37,368 nt of DNA from Xanthomonas euvesicatoria pv. euvesicatoria (lineage in GTDB: Bacteria > Pseudomonadota > Gammaproteobacteria > Xanthomonadales > Xanthomonadaceae), in the NCBI RefSeq assembly GCF_020880415.1, contig NZ_JAJIUJ010000092.1, positions 1-37,368 on the forward strand. Reading direction: 5' to 3'. A program made the translations under genes and the position numbers. The notes below the pieces were generated by a model. The model was not told where the DNA came from and ran no database searches. It worked only from the letters and a program-made list of their open reading frames with translations. Below, piece by piece: positions 1-10,200 of the stretch (positions are counted from its first letter, which is position 1; each line of letters begins with the position of its first letter).

Positions 1-59
1 GTCGTGCGCAGCAGGTCTGCCGCCAAGCACGGGGCGGCCGCACCTGGTTGGCGACCCGG

Positions 60-2420
60 TCAGCGCAACACGCGAAAGCGCACCTGCGTCCATGCGCCAT
101 CGCTGGCCATTGCGGTGAGCGTGTGCAAACCCACTTCTTCGAAATCGCGCTGAAACCCTTGTCTTCCGGTGGTTTGCGCAATCCAGCGGCCATCCAGCAG
201 CCAATCGATTCGCGCCTCGCTGCCCAGCGCACGTAACTGCAACCGCACCGGGTGCGCGGCGTCGTTGGCCCGCGCAAGCGTGGCGCGGTCGCTCAAGCCG
301 TCGATGCGTAGCACCCCGCCACCGGTCATGCGCCCGTCCGGCATGCAATCGTCAGCCAACGGCGGCAGTTGTGCGGCGGCGCGTTCGGATGTACTGAGCC
401 AGGGCGAGACCAACGCTGGCCAACGCGCCACCGCGCGCGGTGCACGCGCATGCGGTTGGCTGCATTCCTGCGACAACCGCTGACCGCTGCGCGCATCGGC
501 CTCGAAGCGCACCTGCCCGCTTTGCCAAAGGCGCGCATCGCGCTCGGCAAAGGTGGGTGGCACCGCACCGTCGAGTGCATATGCATCGGCACGACGTGCG
601 CACAGAGCCGGTGGCGTCTGATCGGCAGCGCCGCCCAGCGGCCAGCAGATGTCGATTGCCTGCACCGAGGACGGCATCGGCAATGGCGCACTGTCGCCAG
701 CACTGCGGGGCAAAGCATCGATGACTTCGAACATCAACGGCAATGCGGTGACCGCACCGTATTGGCCCGGCAACGGGGTGCCGTCCGGCCGTCCTACCCA
801 GACGCCGACGGTGTAACGCCGCGTTCCGCCAATGGCCCATGCATCGCGGTAGCCGTAACTGGTGCCGGTCTTCCACGCCACGCCTGGGCGTGCAGTAGTG
901 TCGAAAGTACCGCTGCCGTATCCGGGCCGCGGATTACTTTGCAAGATTTCGCGCACGATCCACGCTGCACCCGGCGACATCAGGCGCCGATCAATGCGCG
1001 CGTCATCCGGCGTATAGCGCACACGTCCGGCAATGCCGCCGCGATTGAGCGCGGCGAACGCGCCCACCAACTCCTGCAACTGTGCGCCAGTGCCGCCCAG
1101 TATCAAGGCCAGCGACGGCGTGCTGCCGGAGGGGAAATGCAGCGCAATCCCGGCATTGGACAGTCGCGCAGCAAAGCGCGCCGGGCCAATGCGATCAAGC
1201 AGATCCACCGCCGGTACGTTCAACGACAGCCGCAACGCCGTGGCCGCGCTCACCGGGCCGTTGAACGCCGCATCGAAGTTGCCGGGCCGGTAGTCGCCAA
1301 AGCTCTGCGGCGCATCCACCAGCAGGCTTTCGGAATGGATCAGGCCATCGTCCAGCGCCATGCCATACAGGAAGGGCTTGAGCGTGGAGCCGGGCGAGCG
1401 CCATGCCTGCACCATGTCGACATGACCCAGGCGCTTGCGGTCGCCGAAACTGGCCGAGCCCACATAGGCGCGCGCCTCCATGGTGGCGTTGTCCACCACC
1501 AACAATGCCGCGGAAGTGCGCTCCGGCAGCTGCGAAAAATACGTGGACACGCGCTCTTCCAGCGTGCGCTGTAATTCCACATCCAGCGTGGTGACGATAC
1601 GCGCCGCACGCGGCTGCGCACTGTGCAGGCGCTGCGCCAGCAAGGCCGCATGCAACGGTGGTTTGAGCGAGCGGGTGACCACCGGTTCGATGCGCGCATC
1701 GTCCACCTGCGCGGCTTCGGGATGACGGTCCGGGCGCAACCGGCTGGGCGACTGCGGCAATACCGCCAGCAACGCGGCCTCGGCGTGCGACAAGGCCCTG
1801 GCCGGCTTGCCCAGATACGCCCAGCTGGCCGCCTCCACCCCTTCGATGGTGCCGCCATAGGGCGCACGCTCCAGATACAGCATCAGAATCTCGTGCTTGC
1901 TCAGGTGCGCTTCCAGCTGCAACGCGCGCAACAATTGCTTGGCCTTGCCCCACGGTGTGCGCGTATGCGGGTCCAGGATGCGTGCCACCTGCATGGTCAG
2001 TGTGGAGCCGCCGGACACGATGTGGCCCTGCCCGATCCACTGCCCACCGGCACGCAGCAGACCCCAGGGATTGACGCCCGGGTGACGCCAGAACCAGCGG
2101 TCTTCGTAGTTCAGCAGCGCCTGCAAATACAGCGGCGAGACGCTCTGCGGCGTGGCGGGATAGCGCCATACGCCATGACGGTCGGCGAATGCACGCAACG
2201 GCGTGCCGTCGCGCGCAACCACCAACGTGGAGGTATCGCGGGACTTGGGCAACGGCAATGGAAAAGCCAGATCGAGCAGCAGCATGACGCTCAGCAAGGC
2301 CGCCGCACTCAAGCGCAGCCACCGCAGCCAGCGGCGTCGGTTGCGGGCCTGATGGTTCGGCGCTTGCGGGCGCGGCTGCGTGCGGTCCATCCCTGTTGGT
2401 GCCTGCGGCTGTTCATCCAT
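60..2420 (-). CDS. pbpC: Penicillin-binding protein 1C, bifunctional peptidoglycan synthase
   Basis: Inner-membrane class A penicillin-binding protein that polymerises and cross-links peptidoglycan in the periplasm. A basic cytoplasmic tail is followed by one membrane segment (about residues 36-55). The glycosyltransferase domain has the NYEDRWFW motif with catalytic Glu near 106, then GGSTLTMQ. The transpeptidase domain has SxxK as STLK near 345, SLN near 401 and KTGTS near 520. A C-terminal beta domain of the PbpC type ends the protein. Length (about 786 aa) suits the family. The start is uncertain: ATG at 2420 is used, but ATG at 2432 or 2390 and TTG at 2441 are in frame and none has a clear ribosome site. 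In E. coli it adjoins the macroglobulin gene yfhM; here that homologue lies 4.8 kb upstream. Confidence 0.95.
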   Translation of the reverse strand: MDEQPQAPTGMDRTQPRPQAPNHQARNRRRWLRWLRLSAAALLSVMLLLDLAFPLPLPKSRDTSTLVVARDGTPLRAFADRHGVWRYPATPQSVSPLYLQALLNYEDRWFWRHPGVNPWGLLRAGGQWIGQGHIVSGGSTLTMQVARILDPHTRTPWGKAKQLLRALQLEAHLSKHEILMLYLERAPYGGTIEGVEAASWAYLGKPARALSHAEAALLAVLPQSPSRLRPDRHPEAAQVDDARIEPVVTRSLKPPLHAALLAQRLHSAQPRAARIVTTLDVELQRTLEERVSTYFSQLPERTSAALLVVDNATMEARAYVGSASFGDRKRLGHVDMVQAWRSPGSTLKPFLYGMALDDGLIHSESLLVDAPQSFGDYRPGNFDAAFNGPVSAATALRLSLNVPAVDLLDRIGPARFAARLSNAGIALHFPSGSTPSLALILGGTGAQLQELVGAFAALNRGGIAGRVRYTPDDARIDRRLMSPGAAWIVREILQSNPRPGYGSGTFDTTARPGVAWKTGTSYGYRDAWAIGGTRRYTVGVWVGRPDGTPLPGQYGAVTALPLMFEVIDALPRSAGDSAPLPMPSSVQAIDICWPLGGAADQTPPALCARRADAYALDGAVPPTFAERDARLWQSGQVRFEADARSGQRLSQECSQPHARAPRAVARWPALVSPWLSTSERAAAQLPPLADDCMPDGRMTGGGVLRIDGLSDRATLARANDAAHPVRLQLRALGSEARIDWLLDGRWIAQTTGRQGFQRDFEEVGLHTLTAMASDGAWTQVRFRVLR

Positions 2421-2810
2421 TGCGCAAAGCATGCAAGGCAAAACGCGTTTCGGCCACTCCTACGCGGCTCGGGCCTGGCGTATCGGCAGCGCGATCAGCC
2501 GCACAGCCAGCCGGACAAGCGACGGGCGCAAGGCCAGGCACAGCCCGTGAGCGACATGCGGACCTGCCTGCGCGCAACCGTCTGATCCTACCTGTGGCCA
2601 CCGCATGCAGGTGACTGCGATGATCAGCCGCTCACGCCGAAGGCGCGGCCGGCGCACTTCGGCAGCAGCACGCATTGGCGGCAGCTGGTGGCGATGCCCA
2701 CGTGCGCACTTCGGTAGACGTTATGTCTCGTCCGTCGAGTTGTCTGGTGCACAGCGCGCCGTGCCAGACCTGGTTGCCGCCGCTTGGGACGGCGGCCTAG
2801 TTGCTTCCGC
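2421..2810. other. Intergenic gap, pbpC to GDPD gene
   Basis: No convincing gene is seen. The 11-base word GCGCACTTCGG occurs twice as a direct repeat (2652-2662 and 2704-2714). A small GC-rich hairpin, GCCGCC/GGCGGC at 2776-2796, lies just after the stop of the phosphodiesterase gene and could help end its transcript, but there is no T tract. The pbpC promoter should lie here and was not recognised. Confidence 0.4.
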
Positions 2811-3758
2811 TCAGCGCTTTTCCAACGTGGCGCGGTAGCGCAACAAGGCTTCCGGTGCATCGGTCTGGATGATCGACACACCGTCGCGGTACATCCGGCC
2901 CCAGACCTTGTCAGGGTCGCGCTCGGCGTCCGCATCGCCGCCATAGCCGGCAATGAAGCCTTCCCATAACGAATTGACCATCAGCCGCACGTTGTGCGCC
3001 TTGCTCACCGCTGCCAGGGCCGGCAATTGCGCGGCAGTCATCTTGGGTAACTCGAATGCCATCGGACGCGCATTGCGCGTCTGTGCCGTTGCAATGGCCG
3101 CAAGATCGGCATTGCCATGCGCGTTGATCAGGATCGGGAAGAAGTACACGGTGTTGAAGGGCGGCATCACAGCCAGTGGCGCGGTAGAAATACCGGCTTC
3201 GGCCTTGACGATCACCTGATGCTGCATGCCGGCGCGTGCGACCGCCTCGATCACCTGCACGTAGATCGCGTCTTTGACATCCAGGTTGAGCAGGATGTGC
3301 CCCTTGGCCTTGGCCAGCATCTGCTCGAGCGTGACCACGCGCTGGTCGGTCAGCGGTGCCTGTGCACCGCCTTCGTCGCTGCGCAGGCGTAGCTTCTGCA
3401 GATCGGCCAGGGTCAACTCGGAGAGCTTGCCGGTGCCATCGGTGGTGCGGTCCACGGTGGCGTCATGCAGCATCACCAGGCTGCCGTCGGCGGCACGCCG
3501 CACATCGGTTTCCATCACATCGGCGCCGATGGCGATGCAGCGCTCCAACGCCGCCAGCGAATTTTCCGGCGCGGTCTCGGTGAAGCCATGCTGTGGCGCG
3601 GCGGCATGACATCCGCGGTGCGCCACCACGACGAGGCCGCCCTGCGGGTTGGTCAGGCGCGCCTGGATCGCGGCCACGCCTGTCGGTGCGGCACTTGCTG
3701 CAGTGGTCACGACTGTGCACAGCACGGCGGCGAGGACGGCAATGGGGCGTGATGTCAT
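2811..3758 (-). CDS. Periplasmic glycerophosphodiester phosphodiesterase (GDPD family)
   Basis: Hydrolyses glycerophosphodiesters, from phospholipid head groups, to glycerol-3-phosphate and an alcohol. The 315-residue product begins with a signal peptide (about 1-24, ending ASAAP), so it is exported. The family signature follows: HRG at 47-49, PENS at 64-67, the METD acidic pair near 82-85 and HD at 98-99. ATG at 3758 is chosen because it starts the signal peptide and has a TTGGAG ribosome site nine bases upstream; an in-frame extension to 3821 has neither. The large TonB-dependent receptor gene lies 142 bases upstream on the same strand, so the pair could take up and hydrolyse a phosphodiester. 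That link is inference. The symbol glpQ is plausible but not assigned. Confidence 0.9.
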   Translation of the reverse strand: MTSRPIAVLAAVLCTVVTTAASAAPTGVAAIQARLTNPQGGLVVVAHRGCHAAAPQHGFTETAPENSLAALERCIAIGADVMETDVRRAADGSLVMLHDATVDRTTDGTGKLSELTLADLQKLRLRSDEGGAQAPLTDQRVVTLEQMLAKAKGHILLNLDVKDAIYVQVIEAVARAGMQHQVIVKAEAGISTAPLAVMPPFNTVYFFPILINAHGNADLAAIATAQTRNARPMAFELPKMTAAQLPALAAVSKAHNVRLMVNSLWEGFIAGYGGDADAERDPDKVWGRMYRDGVSIIQTDAPEALLRYRATLEKR

Positions 3759-3900
3759 CGAACAACTCCAAGCAGATGTTTGCAAACGGTAGCGCGGCGG
3801 ACCGGCGTTGCCGCGTCGCACACGCGGCTGAAATTAAGCGGGTGGACGGCAGGCATCGATTTCAGGATGGCAGGCTCCGCCACCTCTTGCCCGGCTGACC

Positions 3901-6900
3901 TCACAACGTGGGCGTGAACCGCAGACCCACCCAATAGGTGGTGGGCACCGAGTAACTGTCCTTGAGCAGATTCTGCCCGGGGCCGGTCACGCTGGTGATG
4001 CGGCTGTGGGTGATGTTGCTGACCTGGCCGATCAGGCTCAACTGCTTGCTCACCGCATAGGTGGCGGTGAAATCCAGTTGCGAACGCGGCGACCAATACA
4101 GGTCCTGCCAGGCGATATTGCTGACGACCGCGCGCAGCGCCTTGCCTTGTCGGTTGTAGGCCGCACGCAGTTCCAGCCCACCGGTGTTGTAGAACAGCGT
4201 CGCGTTGGCGGTGTAATCGGGCTGACCGACCAGATTGTCGAGCGTGCGCTCGCGCTGGGTCAGGCTGCTGCCGCTACCGACGCTGTAAGGCACGTCCAGG
4301 CTGCCATCGAGCAATGCGAGGTTTGCGCTGAAACCGACGCCGCTCAACCACGGCGCGACCGGCCCTAACGTGTTGACGATGCCGTTGAACTCCACACCAC
4401 GGATGCGCGCCTTGGCGGCATTGGCCGGTGTGCTGATCAACGCATTCGCATACGTGGTGCCGTCGAAGGTGAAGCTATCGGTGCGCGAGAGCGTGAAGAT
4501 CTCGTCCTGGATATGTTTGTCGAAGACGGCAGCGGATGCGAACGCATCGAAATCGCCGGGAAGGCGCCATTCCAGCGACAGGTCCAGGTTGTTGGATACG
4601 CGCGGCTTGATGTCGGGGTTGCCGATGGTGACGGTGACGCCCTGCGCATTCGGGTTGCCGGCGTCTGTCGTATTGACAAAGCCGATGGAGGTGCGCGCCG
4701 CATAGGCGTCGTACGGCGGGCGGCCCAACGTGCGGCTTGCACCGGCACGCAGATCCAGCGCATCGGTCAGGTGATAGGTCATCACCGCCGAAGGCAGCAG
4801 ATAGTCGTAATCCGCACTGGTCGGGTTATCGACGTACACGTAGTGATTGGTTGCCGCATCCAGCTGCCGCTGGCGGCCCACCGTGTCGAGCTTGGTGCTG
4901 TCGAAATGCACACCGGCCTGCGCGTTCAAGCGATCGCTGCGATAGCTGACCAAGCCATAGCTGCCGAAGATTTTTTCGGTATGCGTGAAATTATCCTGGT
5001 TGCTGAAGGCCTGCTGGTCGGTGCTGTTGAATGCGCTCAACGGCGTGGCCGCCAGCACGCGATTGGCCTTGTTCGGGTCGATGCTCAGCAGGTTCAAACC
5101 GGCATAGCGCATCGGCGCCCTGCCGGTGCCTACCACGTCGGCCAGGCCGAACGCCGGCGCCGTCGTATTGGGCTGATACTCGACGCGATAGATCTCATAG
5201 GACGGCTTGTCGGTGGTATACGACACGCCTGCCGCAAAACCGATGCCTTGATCGCTTTCGCCTTGGTTGAAACCGTAATCGAGCCGACCGGTGAGGATGC
5301 GGTCGGACGCGGTGCGTTTATAGTCCGGGCGCCAGTACGACAGGCTGTAATTGTCCAGGTCGTCATACGCCTGCGGCGACACGCCGAAGCGTTGATCCAG
5401 GCCGGAAGTGTCGTAATTGAACGCATAATTGGGCGTGGCATTGATGGTCACGCCACTGCCGGTCTGGCCCACCGGCACCGGTGCCGGACGCGTGATGCCG
5501 GTGGCGTACTTGATCATGCGAATCGGCTCGTCATAGGTCGCATCCGACCACGCGCCACGCGCGGAAAGCTGTTGGCGATCGGTGGGCCGCCAGATCGTTC
5601 CCAGCTGCGCCACCTTGGTACGCGTGGTGACGATCTGGTTCGAATAGCCCACCTCGATGTCGCCACCGGGATAACTGCCGGAGGTTGCGGTTTGATTGAA
5701 GACCTGGCCACGGTTGCGCGGGTCGATGATGACCTCGTTGCGCTCCATGTCGTCCTTGAAATAGTAGTAGCCGGCCATGGCGTAGGCTTCGAGCGCCGCA
5801 CTGGGCCGCATCTCGAACTTGCCGGTGAGGCCATAACGGTCGCGCTGATCTTGCACGTACCAGTATTTATCCTGCTGCGGCACCGCCCAGCCATTGCCGA
5901 GATTGTCGCCGGTCTGCAACACACCGCTGTTGTCGTAGAACCCGTAGTGCACCGTGTCGGTGGTCATATGGGTTTCGGTGTAGCTGCTCAGCGTTTGATA
6001 GTTGGCAGACACGGTGAGACCGTACTGCTGCTCGCTACCGAAGGTGCGGCTGCCGGTGGCGTTGACGCGATAGCCCGGATCGTCCTGATCGCGCGGCTTG
6101 CCCACATCGTTGGCGTGGCCTAGCGCCGCCTCGGCGCTGAAGAACGGCTTGCCGCCGTTTTCGAACGCGCTGCGGGTTTTCAGGTTGATCGCACCGCCGG
6201 TGGCGTTGGGGTCCAGGTCGGGCGTGAAGGTCTTGACCACCTGCAATTCGCTGACCATCGAGGCCGGCAACAGATCCAGGCGCACACCGCGGGTGATCGA
6301 ACCGAGCGTGCCGTTCGGTGTACCGGGCGAGGCGATGGTGAGCCCGTCGATGGTGACGTTGTTGTATGACGGCCCCAGGCCACGCAATACCGGCGTGGCC
6401 GCTTCATCGCGCGGATGCTCGTTGTCGGTGGCAGGCAAGACGGACAAGCCCGGCACGCGCCGCAATGCCTCAACGATGGTGCTGTCGGGCAAGGCACGCA
6501 CGTCGGTGGCGCTGATCACATCGGTGATATTGGTGGCCGCACGCTTGCTTTCCACCGCAGCCGCGTTGGCGCGGCGCACGCCGGTGACCTGCATGGCATC
6601 GAGGGTTTGTACGCCGGTTTTGGCGATGTCTGCGGCAGTTGCATCTCTGCTAGGTGCGTCGCTGTTGGGTGCGTCGCTCGGCGAGGCTGCGGTCGCGAGG
6701 CCAGAGAGTTTTTCAAAGGCTGACGCTGTCTCGACAGGTCGCTGGCTTTCGTTGGATGAAGCACCGGCTGGGCGCATCGATGACGCCAGGCGCGCGGAGT
6801 CGGATGAGGTAGCGACACTTTGAGCCTGCACGCCAGGCGAGCATGCTGCGATGGCCACAGCGAGAACGGACAGGTGCATACGGTACGGATCGAAGCGCTG

Positions 6901-6903
6901 CAT
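3901..6903 (-). CDS. TonB-dependent outer-membrane receptor, large type
   Basis: A gated beta-barrel that imports a substrate across the outer membrane with TonB energy. The 1000-residue product has a signal sequence (cleavage near VQAQS). A Ser/Ala/Asp-rich stretch of about 80 residues follows, then a probable TonB box around DAMQVTGVRR. The plug domain carries VISATDVRALPD and the PVLRGLGPSYNNVTIDG motif, and a long barrel with many alternating aromatic strands completes the protein. The architecture resembles the broad proteobacterial family used for sugars and other organics rather than classic siderophore receptors. The last residues are GLRFTPTL, without the terminal Phe usual for barrel proteins. 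ATG at 6903 has a GGGA site five bases upstream; 6927 and 6879 are alternatives. The substrate is unknown; the downstream phosphodiesterase hints at a phosphodiester. Confidence 0.9.
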   Translation of the reverse strand: MQRFDPYRMHLSVLAVAIAACSPGVQAQSVATSSDSARLASSMRPAGASSNESQRPVETASAFEKLSGLATAASPSDAPNSDAPSRDATAADIAKTGVQTLDAMQVTGVRRANAAAVESKRAATNITDVISATDVRALPDSTIVEALRRVPGLSVLPATDNEHPRDEAATPVLRGLGPSYNNVTIDGLTIASPGTPNGTLGSITRGVRLDLLPASMVSELQVVKTFTPDLDPNATGGAINLKTRSAFENGGKPFFSAEAALGHANDVGKPRDQDDPGYRVNATGSRTFGSEQQYGLTVSANYQTLSSYTETHMTTDTVHYGFYDNSGVLQTGDNLGNGWAVPQQDKYWYVQDQRDRYGLTGKFEMRPSAALEAYAMAGYYYFKDDMERNEVIIDPRNRGQVFNQTATSGSYPGGDIEVGYSNQIVTTRTKVAQLGTIWRPTDRQQLSARGAWSDATYDEPIRMIKYATGITRPAPVPVGQTGSGVTINATPNYAFNYDTSGLDQRFGVSPQAYDDLDNYSLSYWRPDYKRTASDRILTGRLDYGFNQGESDQGIGFAAGVSYTTDKPSYEIYRVEYQPNTTAPAFGLADVVGTGRAPMRYAGLNLLSIDPNKANRVLAATPLSAFNSTDQQAFSNQDNFTHTEKIFGSYGLVSYRSDRLNAQAGVHFDSTKLDTVGRQRQLDAATNHYVYVDNPTSADYDYLLPSAVMTYHLTDALDLRAGASRTLGRPPYDAYAARTSIGFVNTTDAGNPNAQGVTVTIGNPDIKPRVSNNLDLSLEWRLPGDFDAFASAAVFDKHIQDEIFTLSRTDSFTFDGTTYANALISTPANAAKARIRGVEFNGIVNTLGPVAPWLSGVGFSANLALLDGSLDVPYSVGSGSSLTQRERTLDNLVGQPDYTANATLFYNTGGLELRAAYNRQGKALRAVVSNIAWQDLYWSPRSQLDFTATYAVSKQLSLIGQVSNITHSRITSVTGPGQNLLKDSYSVPTTYWVGLRFTPTL

Positions 6904-7085
6904 GGAATCCCGTAAGTCGCGCAGCAATCATGCTGCGCTGATGAGAAAGCACGCCACCGTAGAGCGTAAAAATGACCTTTGCGTGTCGCTACCATCGCAC
7001 CGAAAAGACAAGGCGCAGCGATATCGCTGCATGCGAAGCAAGCACTCAGCGGCTACCGGGAAACATCGCAAGCACGCTGCAAAAG

Positions 7086-7213
7086 CCCCTCTACTTGCGG
7101 GAGAGGGGTTGGGGTGAGGGTACGGGCGAAGCCACTCATGCCATGCCAACGGCACCAGGCTTCGCTCGTCCCCTCATCCGCCCCTGGCAGGGCCCCTTCT
7201 CCCGACGGAGAAG
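7086..7213. repeat. Palindromic intergenic repeat with two hairpins
   Basis: The left half has a local hairpin CCCCTCT/AGAGGGG (7086-7108) followed by TTGGGGTGAGGGTACGGGCG. The right half has the hairpin CTTCTCC/GGAGAAG (7196-7213), preceded by an imperfect inverted copy of the left flank: GGCTTCGCTCGTCCCC mirrors GGGTACGGGCGAAGCC. The whole is a roughly 128-base imperfect palindrome. Sequences of this wording are, to my knowledge, dispersed in Xanthomonas intergenic DNA; a copy count was not possible. It lies 16 bases after the macroglobulin stop and could also act as a transcript end. Confidence 0.7.
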
Positions 7214-7228
7214 AGCGAACGCGTCACC

Positions 7229-10200
7229 TTACGGCTGCACCACCGTCATCGTGGCTGGCGTGCTGCGCCCCACACCACGCAGCTCCGGCCGGTACATGTC
7301 TTCCACCAGCGAGGGCGGCACCGTGTAGGTCCCCGGGGTGACGGCACGCACCAGGTAGTACACCTGCGCCTTGCTGCCCGAAGACAGCGCCAGCGCGGCC
7401 ACATAGCGGTCGTCGCGGAACTCTTCGTGCTTGACGTCGGCGGCGCTGGACCGCTCGCTGATGCCAATGCCGTCCACCACCACGTCGGCCCATTGCTTGG
7501 CATCGCCGAGATTGAAATTCTCGATTTCCAAACCGGCCGGCAACAGGTCGGTGAGCAAGGCGTCGGGCATGCTGGTGTTGGCAGTGATGCTGACGCGCAC
7601 GATCAACGCTTCGCCTTCCTTGAGTGGACGCGGGGTCCACGGCTTGCCGTCGGTGGTGTACCAGCTGCGCTCCACGCTGAGATTGCGCGTGTCCGGTTCC
7701 GGTGCGCTGCGCGGAATGCCGGCCACTTCCAGGCTGGCGTACATCGGCGCCTCGCCTTGTGGCGCGAACTGCACGCCGCGCGCCAGGGCGGCACTGTCGA
7801 AACTGCGCCCGAACACGCGTGCCGGTGCGATCTGCTGTACCTGGTCGCCCACCGTCAAGCTGCCGGACACCTGCTTGCCCTGCCCGGCCATCAACGCCTT
7901 GCCCAACCGCGCAAGCGCCACTTGCTCCTGCGTGCTCAGCCACAACCAACCGGTCGCACGACGTGCATCCAGCGCGCGGCCCAGGGCCACCGCGCGGGTG
8001 TCGTACTCGGGCTTGGACAAACCGCGTTCGTGCAGCAACGCCATCATCAACGCGTCGTCGCGGATCGCGCTGCCGTAATCGCCGAAGTACGGCGGACGCT
8101 CGCTGCTGTCCTTGGCAAACCCGGCCTTGATCGCCGCATCGCCACGCTTGGTATCGCCCTGCAGCGACAAGGCGATGCCCAGATGCACCAGCGACAGGCC
8201 CGTCAGCGCCTTGTCGCGCTGGTTGTCGTACAGCGCGCGCAGCGTGCCCAGCGGCGCGCGGTTGACGCGTGCCAGTACGTAGCCGGACCAGGCCTGATTG
8301 GCGAACTTCAAGTTGTCGCGACGGTCCTGCCCATAGAACTCGTTGCCACCAGACAACAGATCTTCGCTCAGGCGATTGAGCGCCTTCTGCAGCACCGTGT
8401 CGGGCACCGCAAAACCGGCGTCCTTGGCGTCGAGCAGGAATTCGGCAATGTATGGGGTCAGGCCCGGATTGACGTGGCCATCGTCGCCCCACATCGAAAA
8501 ATGCCCGCTGGCGATCTGCATCGACGCCAGACGCCCGAACGCGCCTTCCATGCGCTCGCGGCGCTTGGCCGCCTCCAGCCCCTTGGTGCCGAGCGTTCTG
8601 GCGGTGGCATCGTCGAGCAGCAGCGCCGCATAGCCCTTGCTGGTGGTCTGCTCGGCGCAGCCGTACGGATACTCCAACGCGCCCTGCAATGCGCTGGCGA
8701 ACGGAATCGGCGGCAACGCGCTGACCACCATGCGCGCGGTCACCGACCCAGCCATCAGGCCATCGGCAAAGCCGCTGTCCAGGGTGATCGGCGCCAGCGG
8801 GTCGAGCACGCGGGTCTGTGCCCGCAACACCTGTGGCCAGCCGGCGCGCACCGGCAGCTCGTAGCTGCGGTCGGCCTTGAAGCCATTGCCATCCACGCGC
8901 ACGCGCACCTTGGCAACGCTATAGCCTTCGGTGGCGCTCAGCGGGAAGCTCAGCGTCTGCTTGGCGTCCACGCCGAGCTTGACGCTGCGCGACGCCTCGC
9001 CGATGGCGAGCGGGCCAATGCCCTCCACACGCACGTTGAATTCGCCCGGCTTGCCGGTGAAGTTCTGCACGTCCAGCGTCACCGTGCTGCGGTCGCCCGG
9101 TGCCATCACGCGCGGCATGCTGGCTTCGGCCAGGATCGGCGCACGCACGATGGTTTCCATATCGCGGTTGCCGTAACGGGTATCCGAGTACACCAACGCC
9201 GACACGCGCAAGGTGCCGTTGAAATCCGGCACCGGCAGTTGCACGCGCGCATTGCCCTTTGCGTCGAGTTTTACCGAGCCGGAAAACAGGTCAACCGTCT
9301 GCACGCGCGCGGTCGGGCGCTTGGCCTGCGGCAAGGCTTCCAGCGCCATGTCGCCGCCGAACTTCAGCTTGCCGCTGGCGCCTTCGAAACTTTCGATCAC
9401 ACGCCCATAGATGTCGTACGCATCGGTCCCCAGACGACGCTGCGCGAAGAACTGTGCGTTGGCATCGGGCACCGGGAAACGGGTGATGTTGAGGATGCCC
9501 ACGTCCACTGCCGAAATGGTCACGTGCGCGGCCTTGCCCGCCAGTTCGGGCACGCTCACCGTCACCGGCAACGGCTGCTCGGGCCGCATCTGCTTGGGCG
9601 CGGACAAGCCCACCGCCACCCGCCGCGCCTTGCGGTCCATCGGCACATAGGCCACGCCCACCGCGCGTGCCGGGGTGATCTTGCTGGGCGCACTGCCGCC
9701 GCGGAAGACCAGTGCGGTGACATACACATCGTGGCGCTCCCACGCCTCGGTCACCGGAATCTCGAAGCTGCTGCCGGGCTTGACGTCGATGTCCTGCACG
9801 TACAACAGCTTGTCGCTTTCCACCAGCAGCACGCCCTTGCCGGCATGCGGCGGGGTCAGCGTGACCTTGAGCGTGTCGCCGGCGCGGTAGCCGGTCTTGT
9901 CCAGCGCCAGCTTGACCTTGTCCGGGCGCGCATCCAGGCCACGGTTTTCTTCGTTCCAGCTCCAGCCGGCGCGGAACGGGTAACGCGTGGTCAGCCCGCT
10001 CGCCGGGTCGAATACGTCCAGGCGGTACTCGCCCCACTCCACCGGGAAATCGATCTTGGCATTGACGCTGCCCACATCCAGCGTGCGCGTGTCCTTGTTT
10101 TCGAAGCGACGGGTGAAGTCGTAATCCCAGTGGTTGTCGGTGTAGTTCCAGTGGTAATCGCGCAGCTCGCGCACCAGCGTGACCTTCAGGCCCTTGGCCG

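Noticed and set aside
2774..2800. Intrinsic terminator after the phosphodiesterase gene
   Set aside because: The 6-bp stem is present but no T tract follows.
4513..6123. A 536-codon plus-strand open frame
   Set aside because: Antisense to the first TonB receptor and without recognisable features.
6904..7000. A phosphate-starvation (Pho) box before the TonB receptor and phosphodiesterase genes
   Set aside because: No pair of CTGTCAT-like half sites at the right spacing could be seen on either strand.
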